Notes: a model not told the origin generated them from the letters alone. Numbered from the stretch's first letter, positions 46,808 through 56,577 are shown. The stretch is 64,000 nucleotides of DNA from UBA1141 sp963665155 (GCA_963665155.2 CAXXFI010000001.1:930001-994000), one strand, 5' to 3'. Made by a program: numbers and translations.

Positions 46808-47465
46808 TTATGGTGCCGAGAATCCGATTTCTTTGTGCTTGCCGTCGCACAGCGGCTTTGTCGATGAGGCCCCGCATCGACACAATGTCACGCGGTTCCT
46901 GGCTTCCAGTACCTGACCATTTGACATCTCCACAGGTATACCGCCGCTAATCCATAGTGGGCCGTCGGGAATCACAGCGACTGCATCGGGAAGGTGAGGT
47001 TCTACTAATGTCCCTTCGGGCTCTAAAGAATAAGTAAGAGCACCAGACGGGCATCGTTCAACCATTGCCATGATTTGAGCACGAACTTGGGTGTCATCTA
47101 TCTGTTCTATCATCTTCCACACGTTAGTAATTCGGGTTCCGCAAAAACCTGCGCGCATGCAAAGTGAACGGTCGTCGTTAATTGTTAGGCTTGTACCTTG
47201 GTATGATTTCTGGCGCTCCACCATCAATCCTGACTCACCTGTCTCTGCTCCGTCGAAACCAACATCTTCGTGGGCGTCGTCGCAAAATGGCTTGTTCTTG
47301 GACTTGCCGCAGCGACAAAGGGCATAATTGCCACTTGATCGCAAAACCTCCCCTTTCACCCAGTTGGGAGACCACGGGAGCCTTTCTCACCAAAGGTACT
47401 TGTCCTCTCACGATATATGGGCCATCGCCTTCCACGATGATCTTGATTTTGTCGTCCGACGGCAT
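46808..47465 (-). pseudogene. Double CDGSH iron-sulfur protein, frameshifted
   Basis: The C-terminal frame (up to about 47359) has two CDGSH [2Fe-2S] motifs, CRCGKSKNKPFCDDAH and CRCGASSTKPLCDGKH, flanking a divergent ferredoxin-like segment (RAGFCGTRITNVW, MVERCPSGAL). The expected N-terminus, MPSDDKIKIIVEGDGPYIVR and GQVPLVRK, is in another frame from ATG 47465. Joining the two near 47350 restores the usual domain order. A short protein starting at GTG 47359 would keep both clusters, so some function may persist. Confidence 0.7.
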
Positions 47466-47576
47466 ATTGCTCTCCTCTACAGAGTCGCAAGCGAGGCGCA
47501 AATTTAAGAAGTGGTGACTCCTTCGTTGACCCCGCTGTGCCCTGGTGCTTATGGTACGGGTGGTCCACTCATCGCC

Positions 47577-47915
47577 TTACAGGCGTAGCATGGGCAATCC
47601 CATTTCTATAGCCTCGTTCCAAGCCGAAGATTTGGCGGCATTGGGTAGCCGCGTTGGAAACTCGGGCAGGTCGCCTTTGTTTTGAAGCAACAACTGCCAC
47701 CACCCAACATCGGGCCAGCATCCAAGCTTGTAGCCTACATTGCGATAGACACCGACAGGTTGAGAGTCCAAGGACTCGTGGAGCCCGATACTGGCAGGGT
47801 TGGGCAAGGTGATTCCAGCGAAGGCGTTCCAGTAGCCCTGAAGCGCCAAAAGTTCAAACAAAGACCTGTACATTGCTCGCGCCGCGCCCGCTTGACGGGC
47901 ATCGACGTCAGCAAC
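47577..47915 (-). pseudogene. GNAT acetyltransferase, C-terminal fragment
   Basis: The frame reads RQAGAARAMYRSLFELLALQ, GYWNAFAGITLPNPASIGLH, ESLDSQPVGVYRNVGYKLG and WPDVGWWQ, the C-terminal half of a phosphinothricin-type N-acetyltransferase. The acetyl-CoA loop is degraded (RQAGAA instead of RxxGxG/A) and the N-terminal half is gone; a stop lies near 47930. It could be translated from ATG 47873 but would lack the cofactor site. Confidence 0.75.
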
Positions 47916-47944
47916 TACGTTTTAGCTTAAACCAAACACAGCAA

Positions 47945-48226
47945 GGACTACTGACATTTTTCGCTGAACTTTTAACCCTGAGATTTTCCCTGGACAACAA
48001 CACTCTTTGCGATGTCCACAAGGTCAGTTCTACGAAAGAGGTATCGCCGTAAAACTGATTTTTAACGATCTCGCTAGCTCTGGATGCAGGTCCGAACAAA
48101 TACCAACGAATAGCCTCCACGACGCTAGTTTTGCCTTGCCCGTTAGTTCCAAACAGAATACATGATTCCCGCTAAATTTGATGGTCTGTCGATCTGTGAA
48201 CGCCTTGAATCCTTCGATATTTACAT
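47945..48226 (-). pseudogene. SMC/RecF-like ATPase, N-terminal remnant
   Basis: Minus-strand reading gives VNIEGFKAFTDRQTIKFSG, then one base out of frame ILFGTNGQGKTSVVEAIRWY and SRASEIVKNQFYGDTSFVEL. This is the start of a Rad50/SMC-like ATPase with Walker A GTNGQGKT. The gene is frameshifted at about 48157 and cut at about 47990. Such ATPases occur in many defence systems, but nothing more of one is left here. Confidence 0.7.
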
Positions 48227-48239
48227 TTCCTTATACACG

Positions 48240-48316
48240 ACCGCAGAGATCGCGAATACCGCGGTTGGTTTAGAGTGAAAGATTCAAACCTCTGCGTTCT
48301 CGGCGTACTCTGCGGT
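48240..48316. repeat. Inverted repeat with ACCGCAGAG arms
   Basis: ACCGCAGAG (48240-48248) and CTCTGCGGT (48308-48316) flank about 60 bases that include CTCTGCGTTCTCGGCGTACT, a motif I recall from intergenic repeats of many genomes. No protein is seen in 48227-48487. Confidence 0.4.
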
Positions 48317-48487
48317 GATTTCACATACAGATCCTTAGTAATGAGCTTCAGCAGTCGCTATCAGCCTTCCTCGTTCCCCGGGATGTCTCTTAGCTCGACG
48401 TATGACAACCACAAATGGATTGGGCAATCTTCACCAGCCATGAGAATCGAGCTACTAAGTGAGCATCCTGATGCTAAAAGTTGATGG

Positions 48488-49699
48488 TTAGGGCGCCTTC
48501 TGAAATGGGTCGGTCAGCTCCAGCTCCTCGCCGATCTCCCGGAGAGCCGGCAGCACTTCCTGGCCCATGAGCTCCAAGCACCGCATGGAGTCCTCATGAC
48601 TGATCGTGCCGTCGTTGGTCCAGATGGCCAGAATGCCGGGCCGCATCTGGGACAGAACCTCACGAAGGTCGCGGATTACTGTATCGGGGCTTCCGATGAT
48701 CCAACGCTTGGAAGCAAGGATGTCATCATATGCCGCCGCATCCAGGCCACCAACTCGGAAAGGGTCGCTGCGGATCTGCTCCCTTAGTCGGAGGTAACGG
48801 GGGTCTCGGCTGGCGCTGCCGTAGCCGACCGGAGACTGATAGTCCCTCGGCAATTGGATCCGCCCCACGCCGACGTTTCCTTCCATGTAGCCCCGTCCAA
48901 TGGCTTGGGCTTTCTCGTCGGTATCCTGCACGTGGATCCTTACCAGATAGCCGAAATGTTCCGGGCCCGGTGTGTAGCCGTGATCACGGGCGGTTTCGGC
49001 GTAGATTTCCATCATGTCCCGGGTGCCTTGATGGTCAGTCTCCAAGAATAGGTATGGATAGTGGTGCTCGGCACACCAAACTAAAGTCTCCGGGCTGCCG
49101 GTGCCGGGAATCCAAATCGGTGGATGGGGTTTCTGTAACGGTACCTGGAATGGGTTGACTACCCTGAATTGGTAATGCTTGCCCTCCCAACGGAAAGGGC
49201 CCGGCGTGGTCCACGTCTTGATCACGAGGTCGTGGGCCTCTTCGAAGCGCTCCCGGTTGTGCAGCGGATTGGTATTGGTGGCCAGGCTTTCCACACCGGT
49301 GCCCCGGACAAATCCCGACACCAAGCGGCCACGGGAAATCATGTCTATCTCTGACAATTCTTCAGCCAACCGTATTGGGTTGTCGAAGATAGGCAGCGGG
49401 TTGCCCAGAAGCACGATCTTGGGGCGTTTGGTGATGCGGGCCAGGATCGCGGCCTCCAGGTTCATGGTCGCCCCCAGGCAGGTTGGTGTGTTGTGGTGCT
49501 CGTTGAGCATCAGCCCGTCGAAGCCCATCTCCTCGGAATACTCGTATTCATCGAGGTGTTCGTTATACAAATCAGCCCCCACTTCGGGGTCGAAATGGGA
49601 GTTGGAGAAGGTGAGCCTGACTGCGCTGTTGGGGCTCTTCCTCACGTCGTCAGCCGTGTAGTTTACATAAGCCCGTTCCGTGAAACGCATCAAGAACAT
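48488..49699 (-). CDS. LLM flavin-dependent monooxygenase (alkane/luciferase-like)
   Basis: A 403-residue luciferase-like monooxygenase, full length. Motifs: YSEEMGFDGLMLNEHHNTP (about 54-72), RPKIVLLGNPLPIFDNPIRLAEELSEID, RGRLVSGFVRGTG (about 124-136), and HPPIWIPGTGSPETLVWCAE. ATG 49699 has AGGAGG seven bases upstream. It is downstream of, and on the same strand as, the serine hydrolase gene with a 10-base gap, so they are probably co-transcribed. Substrate unknown; such enzymes are thought to open recalcitrant organic compounds. Confidence 0.88.
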   Translation of the reverse strand: MFLMRFTERAYVNYTADDVRKSPNSAVRLTFSNSHFDPEVGADLYNEHLDEYEYSEEMGFDGLMLNEHHNTPTCLGATMNLEAAILARITKRPKIVLLGNPLPIFDNPIRLAEELSEIDMISRGRLVSGFVRGTGVESLATNTNPLHNRERFEEAHDLVIKTWTTPGPFRWEGKHYQFRVVNPFQVPLQKPHPPIWIPGTGSPETLVWCAEHHYPYLFLETDHQGTRDMMEIYAETARDHGYTPGPEHFGYLVRIHVQDTDEKAQAIGRGYMEGNVGVGRIQLPRDYQSPVGYGSASRDPRYLRLREQIRSDPFRVGGLDAAAYDDILASKRWIIGSPDTVIRDLREVLSQMRPGILAIWTNDGTISHEDSMRCLELMGQEVLPALREIGEELELTDPFQKAP

Positions 49700-49709
49700 G
49701 GTGGACCTC

Positions 49710-50780
49710 CTAACCTATAATGGCTTTTTGACAGCCTCGGTCCTGTAGTCGTTGTTCAGATATACCCAGAGCCTCTCGCACCGCCGCACCTATGGGCGTA
49801 AGCGGGCTTTCCTCGGGTGGACCGTGGGGAACCATGCGGTTGTGTTGAATAGCGACGGCTAGCCGGTGCCCAGGGTCGGCCCAGCCCAGACAGCCACCAG
49901 CGCCGTTATGCCCGAAAGCACGAGGGTTATTCCCCATGGCGCCCATGCCGGGGCTACCAGCGAAGTGCAGGCCCCCGATGGTCCCATGATGAGGCACGCC
50001 GGAGACCGGATCGTAATCACTGGGGGGACGGGGTATATTGAACGTTCGGACGCGGTCCTCGGAAAGCAGGCGAACCCCGTCCAACTCACCCAGATTGGCC
50101 AGCATGGCGTAGAACCTAGCCTGGCTGCGAGCGTTCATAATCCCCTGCGCTCCCGGAATACAGGCCCGCCGCACGTCGGAACGTCCAAACACCTCCTGGT
50201 TGGCGCCGACCTCCGGCGGTGATGCCCGGAACCTGAGGGAATCTGGGGGTATCCCGGGCGCTCCTGGACCGACGGGCGGCAAATTAGTTAGCTTGGCGAC
50301 CCGCGGTTCGACTTCAGGCGGGATTCCTGCCCACAGGCTGTCGATGCCCAGTGGCTGGCAGATTTCTTCTTGAATGAACTTTCCGAAGGGCCTGTTTTTC
50401 GGATCGGTGCGGCGCACTATCTCACCAACTACCCAACCGAAGGTATAGGCCATGTACCCGCTTCTGGTCCCCGGCTCGAAGAGGGGATGCATGTCCGCAA
50501 GCTGCCCTACCATCCAATCCCAGTCGCACATTAGCTCGGGGGTAACCCCCACCGGCATCAAGGGAACGCCGATACGATGGGTCAAGGCATCGAACACTGT
50601 CCCTTTGTCTTTGCCATGCTTGCCGAATTCGGGCCAGTACTCGGCCACCGGCTTGTAGTAATCCACCAGACCTCGCTCAGCCTGAATGTGGAGCGAAACC
50701 GCCGTGATTGCTTTGATGTTGGAGAAGACCGGGAATAGCGTATCCCCATCGACCTCTTGGCCGGTGGTCTCATCCGCCAA
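49710..50780 (-). CDS. Serine beta-lactamase-like hydrolase
   Basis: A class-C beta-lactamase/esterase-family protein of at least 356 residues. The nucleophile motif is FSNIK (SxxK, about 19-22), the tyrosine motif is probably MAYTFGW (about 109), and HNGAGG replaces the KTG-like box, as in EstB-type esterases. It begins at TTG 50780, but family-like sequence (QVAAYLDGDLVIDSWGGLAD) goes on in frame to about 50920 and meets a stop without any ATG or GTG. Thus the true start is unclear and the gene may be damaged at its 5' end. Confidence 0.75.
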   Translation of the reverse strand: MADETTGQEVDGDTLFPVFSNIKAITAVSLHIQAERGLVDYYKPVAEYWPEFGKHGKDKGTVFDALTHRIGVPLMPVGVTPELMCDWDWMVGQLADMHPLFEPGTRSGYMAYTFGWVVGEIVRRTDPKNRPFGKFIQEEICQPLGIDSLWAGIPPEVEPRVAKLTNLPPVGPGAPGIPPDSLRFRASPPEVGANQEVFGRSDVRRACIPGAQGIMNARSQARFYAMLANLGELDGVRLLSEDRVRTFNIPRPPSDYDPVSGVPHHGTIGGLHFAGSPGMGAMGNNPRAFGHNGAGGCLGWADPGHRLAVAIQHNRMVPHGPPEESPLTPIGAAVREALGISEQRLQDRGCQKAIIG

Positions 50781-51079
50781 CCCTCCCCACGAGTCAATTA
50801 CCAGGTCGCCGTCCAGATAGGCGGCAACCTGGACTCCAATCTCCCCGCGTTCTCCGATGGCGACGTCGATGGCTTCCTGGACGATACTATTCGGAGTTTC
50901 CGCTATAGCAACACCTCGTTATCATTTAATCCCGCTGAGATAACTTCAGAAATTCGTGTTCTGGTTTCAATAGACTTCAGTCGACTCAAAATTGCAGGGC
51001 GCCCTTCTAATAGCTAATAGTACCGAAATTATCCAGTCGCTTGGCCTATCTTGACAGATAATGGTCAGCCGGATCCGGG

Positions 51080-52294
51080 TTAGGCTTTCTCACTCGGCAA
51101 AATTCCTTGATCAAAGATGTCCAGCGGCAGGTACAAAGTCACACAAGCATTCGGCACGTCGGTGATACCGCTGATGCGGAGCTCGATGGGGGCGACGCTC
51201 AACAAAGTGTATGCCTGCGCTCCGCTGTAACCGAAGTTGGTCAAGTAATCTATGGCCTGCAGCATCGCTTCTCGAGCAGCCATGGTGCTATCGTTGAAAG
51301 CCTGCTCGTCGCTCCGGAAATTGAACCCGGTGAACGCCAGGTATCGATTCCCAAATTGCGGCTCGATGGGTCCCGGCTGGAAAATAGGCGTGCGGACGTT
51401 GTATTTCGTGGCGCCGCCCTTTATCAGGCCCACCCGCAGCCAAGTCACGCCATCCATCTCGATGGCATTCCAGGTGGCTTCCCCGTCGCCTTCGGCAAAA
51501 TGCAAGTCGCCCACCGAGAGCAAAGCTCCTGGCACAAAAACCGGAAAGTATATTCTTGAGCCGCTGGAGAGATTCTTAATGTCCACGTTGCCGCCGTTCT
51601 CCCTTGGCGGCACGGTTCTAGCCGCCTCAGCAGCCATCGAAGAGTGTTTCGCCCCGTGGACCCCGCGGAACACCGCTGTCTCCGCATGTGGCGGGTAGGC
51701 TCGTTCCTCCAAGGCCAGCGGCGCTTCCCGATCATTCCACTGGATTAGCATTTCGTGCGAGGGAGCCACGCCGATCACCCCCGGGTGGGGTAAAGCTGGG
51801 ATCCGCACTCCTGGTATGTGCCGGGATTCAGCGTATACGTTTCCACGCATATACCAGACCGATTTGTAAGCCTCAGGGTAGATGTCCCGCAAGATGCCGC
51901 CGATTTCGGGGATGATACAGGAGTAGCCCACTCCACTGAGAGGGGACAGTTCCAGCAGGTCCACCACGAGCAGATCACCGGGTTCCGCTCCCCGCACAGC
52001 CACCGGACCAGCCAGGGGATGAACCCGAGTCAAGTCCATGGTTGACACATCGTTGGTATTATCGTTGTCCTGGAGTTGATAATCGTCGTAACCGGGCGCC
52101 TCCAGAATTACCTCTCCCCCTGGCTCAATCTCGATGAGAGGAGGAACTTCCGGGTGCCACCGGTTATGGCCGATGTCCCGCTGCTCTGACAGGCGCTTAC
52201 CCACTTCACACCTGATTCTGGGCGCCCCCATGTCCCTGTCATCGAACCGAGAGACGCCCGACTCCGAGAACCTTGGTGCCATATCAACGCTCAA
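51080..52294 (-). CDS. Acetamidase/formamidase family protein
   Basis: A 404-residue amidase of the FmdA/AmdA family that releases ammonia from formamide or acetamide. Typical blocks are HNRWHPEVPPLIEIEPGG (about 43-60), GPVAVRGAEPGDLLVVDLLE (about 95-114), VPGALLSVGDLHFAEGDGE (about 248-266) and QAYTLLSVAPIELRISGITD near the C-terminus. No transporter gene is adjacent. The gene lies on the same strand as the serine hydrolase and monooxygenase, separated by 160 bases. Confidence 0.9.
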   Translation of the reverse strand: MSVDMAPRFSESGVSRFDDRDMGAPRIRCEVGKRLSEQRDIGHNRWHPEVPPLIEIEPGGEVILEAPGYDDYQLQDNDNTNDVSTMDLTRVHPLAGPVAVRGAEPGDLLVVDLLELSPLSGVGYSCIIPEIGGILRDIYPEAYKSVWYMRGNVYAESRHIPGVRIPALPHPGVIGVAPSHEMLIQWNDREAPLALEERAYPPHAETAVFRGVHGAKHSSMAAEAARTVPPRENGGNVDIKNLSSGSRIYFPVFVPGALLSVGDLHFAEGDGEATWNAIEMDGVTWLRVGLIKGGATKYNVRTPIFQPGPIEPQFGNRYLAFTGFNFRSDEQAFNDSTMAAREAMLQAIDYLTNFGYSGAQAYTLLSVAPIELRISGITDVPNACVTLYLPLDIFDQGILPSEKA

Positions 52295-52754
52295 TCATAG
52301 ATTTACGAATGGATTTCCGCTAAGTCAACGCCCACCAATTTCGCGGAGGCGGCTTCAGTTCGCTGGGGGATTTCTTCGCAGTTTTATCAACGGAAGCCGT
52401 GATAATTCTATCATCGGATTTGACCAACGCACCATACTATCGCTTGGAGCCCGTGAGTGTTGGTAATCGGCCGATAGCACCTCCCGGCCGTAGTATTGGA
52501 TGAGGTCACGGGCCCACTGGGCGTTTACACTACTTACTGCAAAGAGTACAAAGCATCGATGAAGAGAGTCTAGCGGCTTCTGGAAGCAGCCCACAGGCGA
52601 AGGGAGTGGTTAGCTCAGCGGGTTAGTACTCAGCTAGAATAGTGCCAAGGCCTTCGTTGCAATTTTGACTGGTCACGTCGATGATGTATGTCGAACTACG
52701 AACCAGTGCGGCCACCTTTTCTGCAAGTGAATACAGCACAAGTCCAGGAGGAGC
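52295..52754. other. Intergenic region with a tRNA-like 5' half
   Basis: No gene is seen in this 460-base divergent region. GGGAGTGGTTAGCTCAGCGG (52602-52621) followed by GTTAGTACTCAGCT looks like a tRNA acceptor 5' strand and D-arm, but no anticodon or T-arm follows. It is probably a tRNA relic or chance. The stretch before 52755 holds the ribosome binding site AGGAGG of the next gene. Confidence 0.35.
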
Positions 52755-53630
52755 ATGCCAGACCTAACAACCGGTTCGGTAAAAGCTAACGGTATCAACT
52801 TTCACTATTTGGAGATAGGTGAAGGACCATTGGCATTGTGCATGCATGGATTTCCCGACCATGCGCATTCGTTCCGGTATCTACTGCCGGAGCTCGCCAA
52901 AGCCGGCTTTCGAGCGGTCGCCCCATTCATGAGGGGGTACGCACCCACTGAGGCGCCGGATGATGGTCGCTATCAGACCGCCCTATTGTGTCAAGATGTA
53001 CTGGCTTTGATAGGTGCACTAGGATTTGAGCAAGCCTACCTAATAGGGAATGATTGGGGAGCAACCGCTGTCAGTGGAGCAGCAGTACTTGGACCTGAGA
53101 AAGTCACTAAGCTTGTGATGATAGCCTCAGGCCGTGCCGACGAGGAGTTGCGGATGGATTTTCATTTTTTGAAAGGGACCTGGCATGCTTATTATTTCCA
53201 ACTCCCTGCTGCGGAGGCCACGCTGGCCCAAAATGACTTCGCATTCATCGAAGCCTGGTGGAGAGATGCATCTCCAGAATGGGACATACCGGAGGAGTAT
53301 ATCGAGAGCATCAAAGAGACGTTTCGAAAACCTGGAGTGGTTGAGGCCGCCCTCGGCTATTACCGGGCGACGTATAACCATGCACTTCAAAACCCTGCAT
53401 TGGAAAATGTCCAAAAACAAATAAACGCCGGCCCAATTACTGTCCCAACGTTGGCATTGCACGGTACTAGAGACCGGCCAAAAAGGATCGATGCCTTTGA
53501 AAGTGAATCCATGGACCGGTTCTTCACGGGTGGCCTAGAGAAGGTAATAATCCCAGGCACCGGTCACTTCATGCACCAAGAGAAACCCGACGAGGTTAAC
53601 CCGAGGATCGTAGAGTTTCTCACACGGTGA
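52755..53630 (+). CDS. Alpha/beta hydrolase, epoxide-hydrolase-like
   Basis: A 291-residue alpha/beta hydrolase. MHGFPDHAHSFRYLLPELA (about 31-49) holds the oxyanion HGFPD motif, GNDWGA (about 99-104) has aspartate as nucleophile, and GTGHFMHQEKP supplies the catalytic histidine. An Asp nucleophile points to an epoxide hydrolase or haloalkane dehalogenase rather than an esterase. ATG 52755 has AGGAGGAG four bases upstream. The DinB-like gene starts 105 bases after its stop. Confidence 0.85.
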   Translation: MPDLTTGSVKANGINFHYLEIGEGPLALCMHGFPDHAHSFRYLLPELAKAGFRAVAPFMRGYAPTEAPDDGRYQTALLCQDVLALIGALGFEQAYLIGNDWGATAVSGAAVLGPEKVTKLVMIASGRADEELRMDFHFLKGTWHAYYFQLPAAEATLAQNDFAFIEAWWRDASPEWDIPEEYIESIKETFRKPGVVEAALGYYRATYNHALQNPALENVQKQINAGPITVPTLALHGTRDRPKRIDAFESESMDRFFTGGLEKVIIPGTGHFMHQEKPDEVNPRIVEFLTR

Positions 53631-53734
53631 CAACCCGAGTGACTAGAGAACGGCAATTGACCTTGGCCTATGGCTTCACTCAAAATATGGAATCTGATCG
53701 GCCTCGACGATATCGATCCAAGCATAGGAGAATC

Positions 53735-54235
53735 ATGAGTACTGACCATATCGACCTCAATCATTTCATAGTTGACCGCCTAGATGCTTCTTACCTGTGG
53801 ATCGAGAGGTTACGAGATGGTGTTACCGACGAACAGTTCTACTACCGACCCAATGCCGACACCAATTCGATCGCCTGGTTGGTTTGGCATCTGAGCCGAT
53901 GGAGAGACCGAACCAGCGCTATCGTGACCGGAGATACCCAAGTCTGGATCAGAGAAGGCTGGTTCCAGTGTTTCGGCATTTCAGAGGAACGAACCGGACT
54001 AGGTGATACGCCGGAACAGGTGGCCGATTTCCGGCCCGACCGGGACCTAGTGTTATCGTATGCTGATGCCGCTCACCGAGCGATCGTCGACCGGGTATTA
54101 AAACTCACAGCAAATCAACTGGTGGAGCACGTCAACGGCCTAAAGGGCGAACCCCGGCCTGCTTGGAGAGTCCTAGCCGGGGTGATCGGAGACTCCTCGG
54201 AACACGTGGGCCACATCAATTACCTGCGGGTATGA
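53735..54235 (+). CDS. DinB/YfiT-like family protein
   Basis: A 166-residue four-helix-bundle protein of the DinB superfamily, whose members are metal-dependent thiol transferases or of unknown role. The metal ligands fit NHF near the N-terminus, VWHLSRW (about 46-52) and SEHVGHINYLRV at the end. ATG 53735 with AGGAGAA upstream is preferred to the open frame back to 53627, which overlaps the hydrolase. Probably one transcript with the hydrolase. Confidence 0.75.
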   Translation: MSTDHIDLNHFIVDRLDASYLWIERLRDGVTDEQFYYRPNADTNSIAWLVWHLSRWRDRTSAIVTGDTQVWIREGWFQCFGISEERTGLGDTPEQVADFRPDRDLVLSYADAAHRAIVDRVLKLTANQLVEHVNGLKGEPRPAWRVLAGVIGDSSEHVGHINYLRV

Positions 54236-54395
54236 CCGCTGGCCTCGGCTGGCGCTGAGTTGTCTGCCGGGACGACGGTATCCCCGCTTGTGGGCGCTGT
54301 TAATTCACTTTAGAGCCAAATTAAATTCACTAAGTCCGAATGCGTCAATTGGTGGATTGTTCGATTCCGGAAGAACGCCCGGATAGGAGAGCGAA

Positions 54396-55484
54396 ATGAA
54401 TCTCGGTTTATTCATGATGCCGGTACACCATCCCGACAAAGGCCTGGCTCGAACTATCAAGGAAGACATGGAAACTATCGTTCGAGGAGACCAGCTTGGC
54501 TTTGATGAGGCTTGGATTGGAGAACATTTCACCATACCCTGGGAAAATCTACCTGCGCCGGACCTGTTTATTTCGAAGGCTCTAGGCCTTACTAAGTCAA
54601 TAAAACTGGGCACAGGCGTGGTGTTGCTCCAACTCCATGACCCGAGAGACTTAGCCCATCGTATCGCGATGCTGGATTACCTGGCGGAAGGGCGGCTCTA
54701 CTTCGGTGTCGGCACGGGCGGGGTTCCAACTGAGTACGAGTTTTTTGGTGTAGCCGAGGACAACCGCCACGCCAGAGCGGCTGAGGTGTTGGACGCGGTG
54801 CTTAAGATTTGGGAAACCGAAGGGCCTTTGGACTTCAAAGGTGAGTTTGTCAGCGTAAAATCTCCGACTCCTGTCCCAGGATTGGATTTGGGGCTGTGGC
54901 TAAAGCCTTTCACTGGGCCTCATCCCCCTATCGCAGTGGCAGGAAGCAGCCTCAACTCTTCCACCATTGAATGGGCCGGGGAGCACGGCTGGATCCCGTT
55001 AACGACTAGCATCCTCTCGACGGATCAAGTCCCCTCCCATTGGGAGGCCTACTGCCGGGGAGCGAAAAAAGCTGGAATCACTCCTGACAGGTCCGATTGG
55101 AGAATTTGTCTTGACATCTACGTTGCCGAAACCACTGAACAGGCTCGAGACGACGTGATGCGTTGTGGATTAGCCCGAACCTACAACGAGTATTTCTTTC
55201 CCCTGTTTCGTCAGCAAGGATTATTCCAGCGCTTGAAGCCGGATCCCAGTTTCCCTGATGACTCCATAAACGTGGAATACATGATGGACAACCGTTGGAT
55301 AATTGGAGACCCGGAGTATTGCCTGCGCAGAATACGAGAGATTTATGAAAGCGTAGGAGGATTTGGCACCTTGCTGCAACTCACCCATGATTGGGAGCCG
55401 CCAGAAAAAGGCTGGCGATCCATGGAACTTTTCACCAAACACGTTGCGCCTGAGTTACGCAAGCTGCCGGCAACTGCCATGTGA
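54396..55484 (+). CDS. LLM flavin-dependent monooxygenase (limonene/alkanal-like)
   Basis: A 362-residue luciferase-like enzyme, apparently intact: MNLGLFMMPVHHPDK at the start, DEAWIGEHFTIPWENL (about 30-45), LGTGVVLLQLHDPRDLAHR (about 69-87), GRLYFGVGTGGVP (about 97-109) and HPPIAVAGSS. ATG 54396 has AGGAGAG upstream. It is the third intact member of this superfamily in the region 39-56 kb. The substrate cannot be read from sequence. Confidence 0.88.
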   Translation: MNLGLFMMPVHHPDKGLARTIKEDMETIVRGDQLGFDEAWIGEHFTIPWENLPAPDLFISKALGLTKSIKLGTGVVLLQLHDPRDLAHRIAMLDYLAEGRLYFGVGTGGVPTEYEFFGVAEDNRHARAAEVLDAVLKIWETEGPLDFKGEFVSVKSPTPVPGLDLGLWLKPFTGPHPPIAVAGSSLNSSTIEWAGEHGWIPLTTSILSTDQVPSHWEAYCRGAKKAGITPDRSDWRICLDIYVAETTEQARDDVMRCGLARTYNEYFFPLFRQQGLFQRLKPDPSFPDDSINVEYMMDNRWIIGDPEYCLRRIREIYESVGGFGTLLQLTHDWEPPEKGWRSMELFTKHVAPELRKLPATAM

Positions 55485-55714
55485 TATTTCTCGAGACAGC
55501 TAAAATAGTTTTTCCTGCTCTGGAAATACTCCGGTGTGCGAGCCGCCCACAAAAAGTACTCCTGCGCAGTTGGGTGAGGCGATTTATCGGTGAAGTTCTT
55601 TCTGCAATATGGATATTTGGCACCCAAAGGTGTGCCACTAACAGTCGGGCCGATCAATGCACCATACCCAATCTCATGTTTCACGTGTCGTGCGACTCTC
55701 CCTCATCTTAACCA
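55485..55714. other. Junction region before the truncated recombinase
   Basis: No gene is identified. A short minus-strand frame reads PYCRKNFTDKSPHPTAQEYF, not recognised. Probably rearranged sequence at the break that removed the front half of the recombinase. Confidence 0.3.
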
Positions 55715-56531
55715 TAGATTCAATCATCGCAGTGGCTGATTTGCTCAAAAACCGATTCTATGCTGGCTACGTGGGCTACAAGGGGGAGTATTTCCAAGGT
55801 CAGCACGAAGCTCTGGTGTCTCAGGAAATTTTTGACCTGGCTCAAGATGCCTTAAGAAAGAACAACGGGCGCTCCCGCACCCTGGTGGCCCGGCCGGCCA
55901 AGCGGTACCTCCTTAGGGGCATCATCCGCTGTATCGCCTACTGCCTCATGCCTATGTGGTCCCAGACCTACAAATCCGGAGGGCGCTACTACCGAGAGCA
56001 CCGCAACTCCCGCAGCCACGGCCGCTGCCCCGCCGTTTCCGGGTCTATCCCTTGTGAGGTTGTGGATGAGCAGGTATCTCGCATCATTAGCGCTATTGAG
56101 CTTTGCCCCCTTTGGTGGGAGGAAGTCATGGCCATCGTGGCCGTGAAGGATCAGGTTGAGGACGTGAAGGGGCAGCGCAAACTGGTTACCGAGAAGCTGC
56201 GTCGGCTGGCCCAAGCCTACGTGGACGGCCACTATCCCGAGGACCACTACCGCCAGGAAAAACGACGCCTTGAGCTTGAATTGGAATCCTTGGTGGTGCC
56301 GGAAGTAACCGCCGCTGAGGAAGCGGGCCGGCTCCTATCGGACTTACCGGCTTTATGGCAAGAAGCTGATATGGAAAAGCGGAGGAAGCTCCTCTTGGGT
56401 ATGTTGGACGCCGTTTACGTCGAAACCAAGGAACTGGCCCAAGTGGTGGCCATTCAACCCAAGCCCGCCTTTAGGCCGGTCTTTCAGGTCGCTACGGCCC
56501 GAGAGGGGTCCGGTGTGACACTAATAAAACA

Positions 56532-56564
56532 GTCTCCCCAGTCCGAAATTGAGTCTGGGGAGAC
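56532..56564. terminator. Hairpin after the recombinase remnant
   Basis: GTCTCCCCAG (56532-56541) pairs with CTGGGGAGAC (56555-56564) around a 13-nt loop. It lies 14 bases before the right att-like repeat and probably ended the recombinase transcript or marks the end of the element. Confidence 0.6.
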
Positions 56565-56577
56565 CGATCCGTGTTCT

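Noticed and set aside
52602..52640. Functional tRNA upstream of the alpha/beta hydrolase
   Set aside because: A D-arm-like 5' half is visible but there is no anticodon arm, T-arm or acceptor 3' strand.
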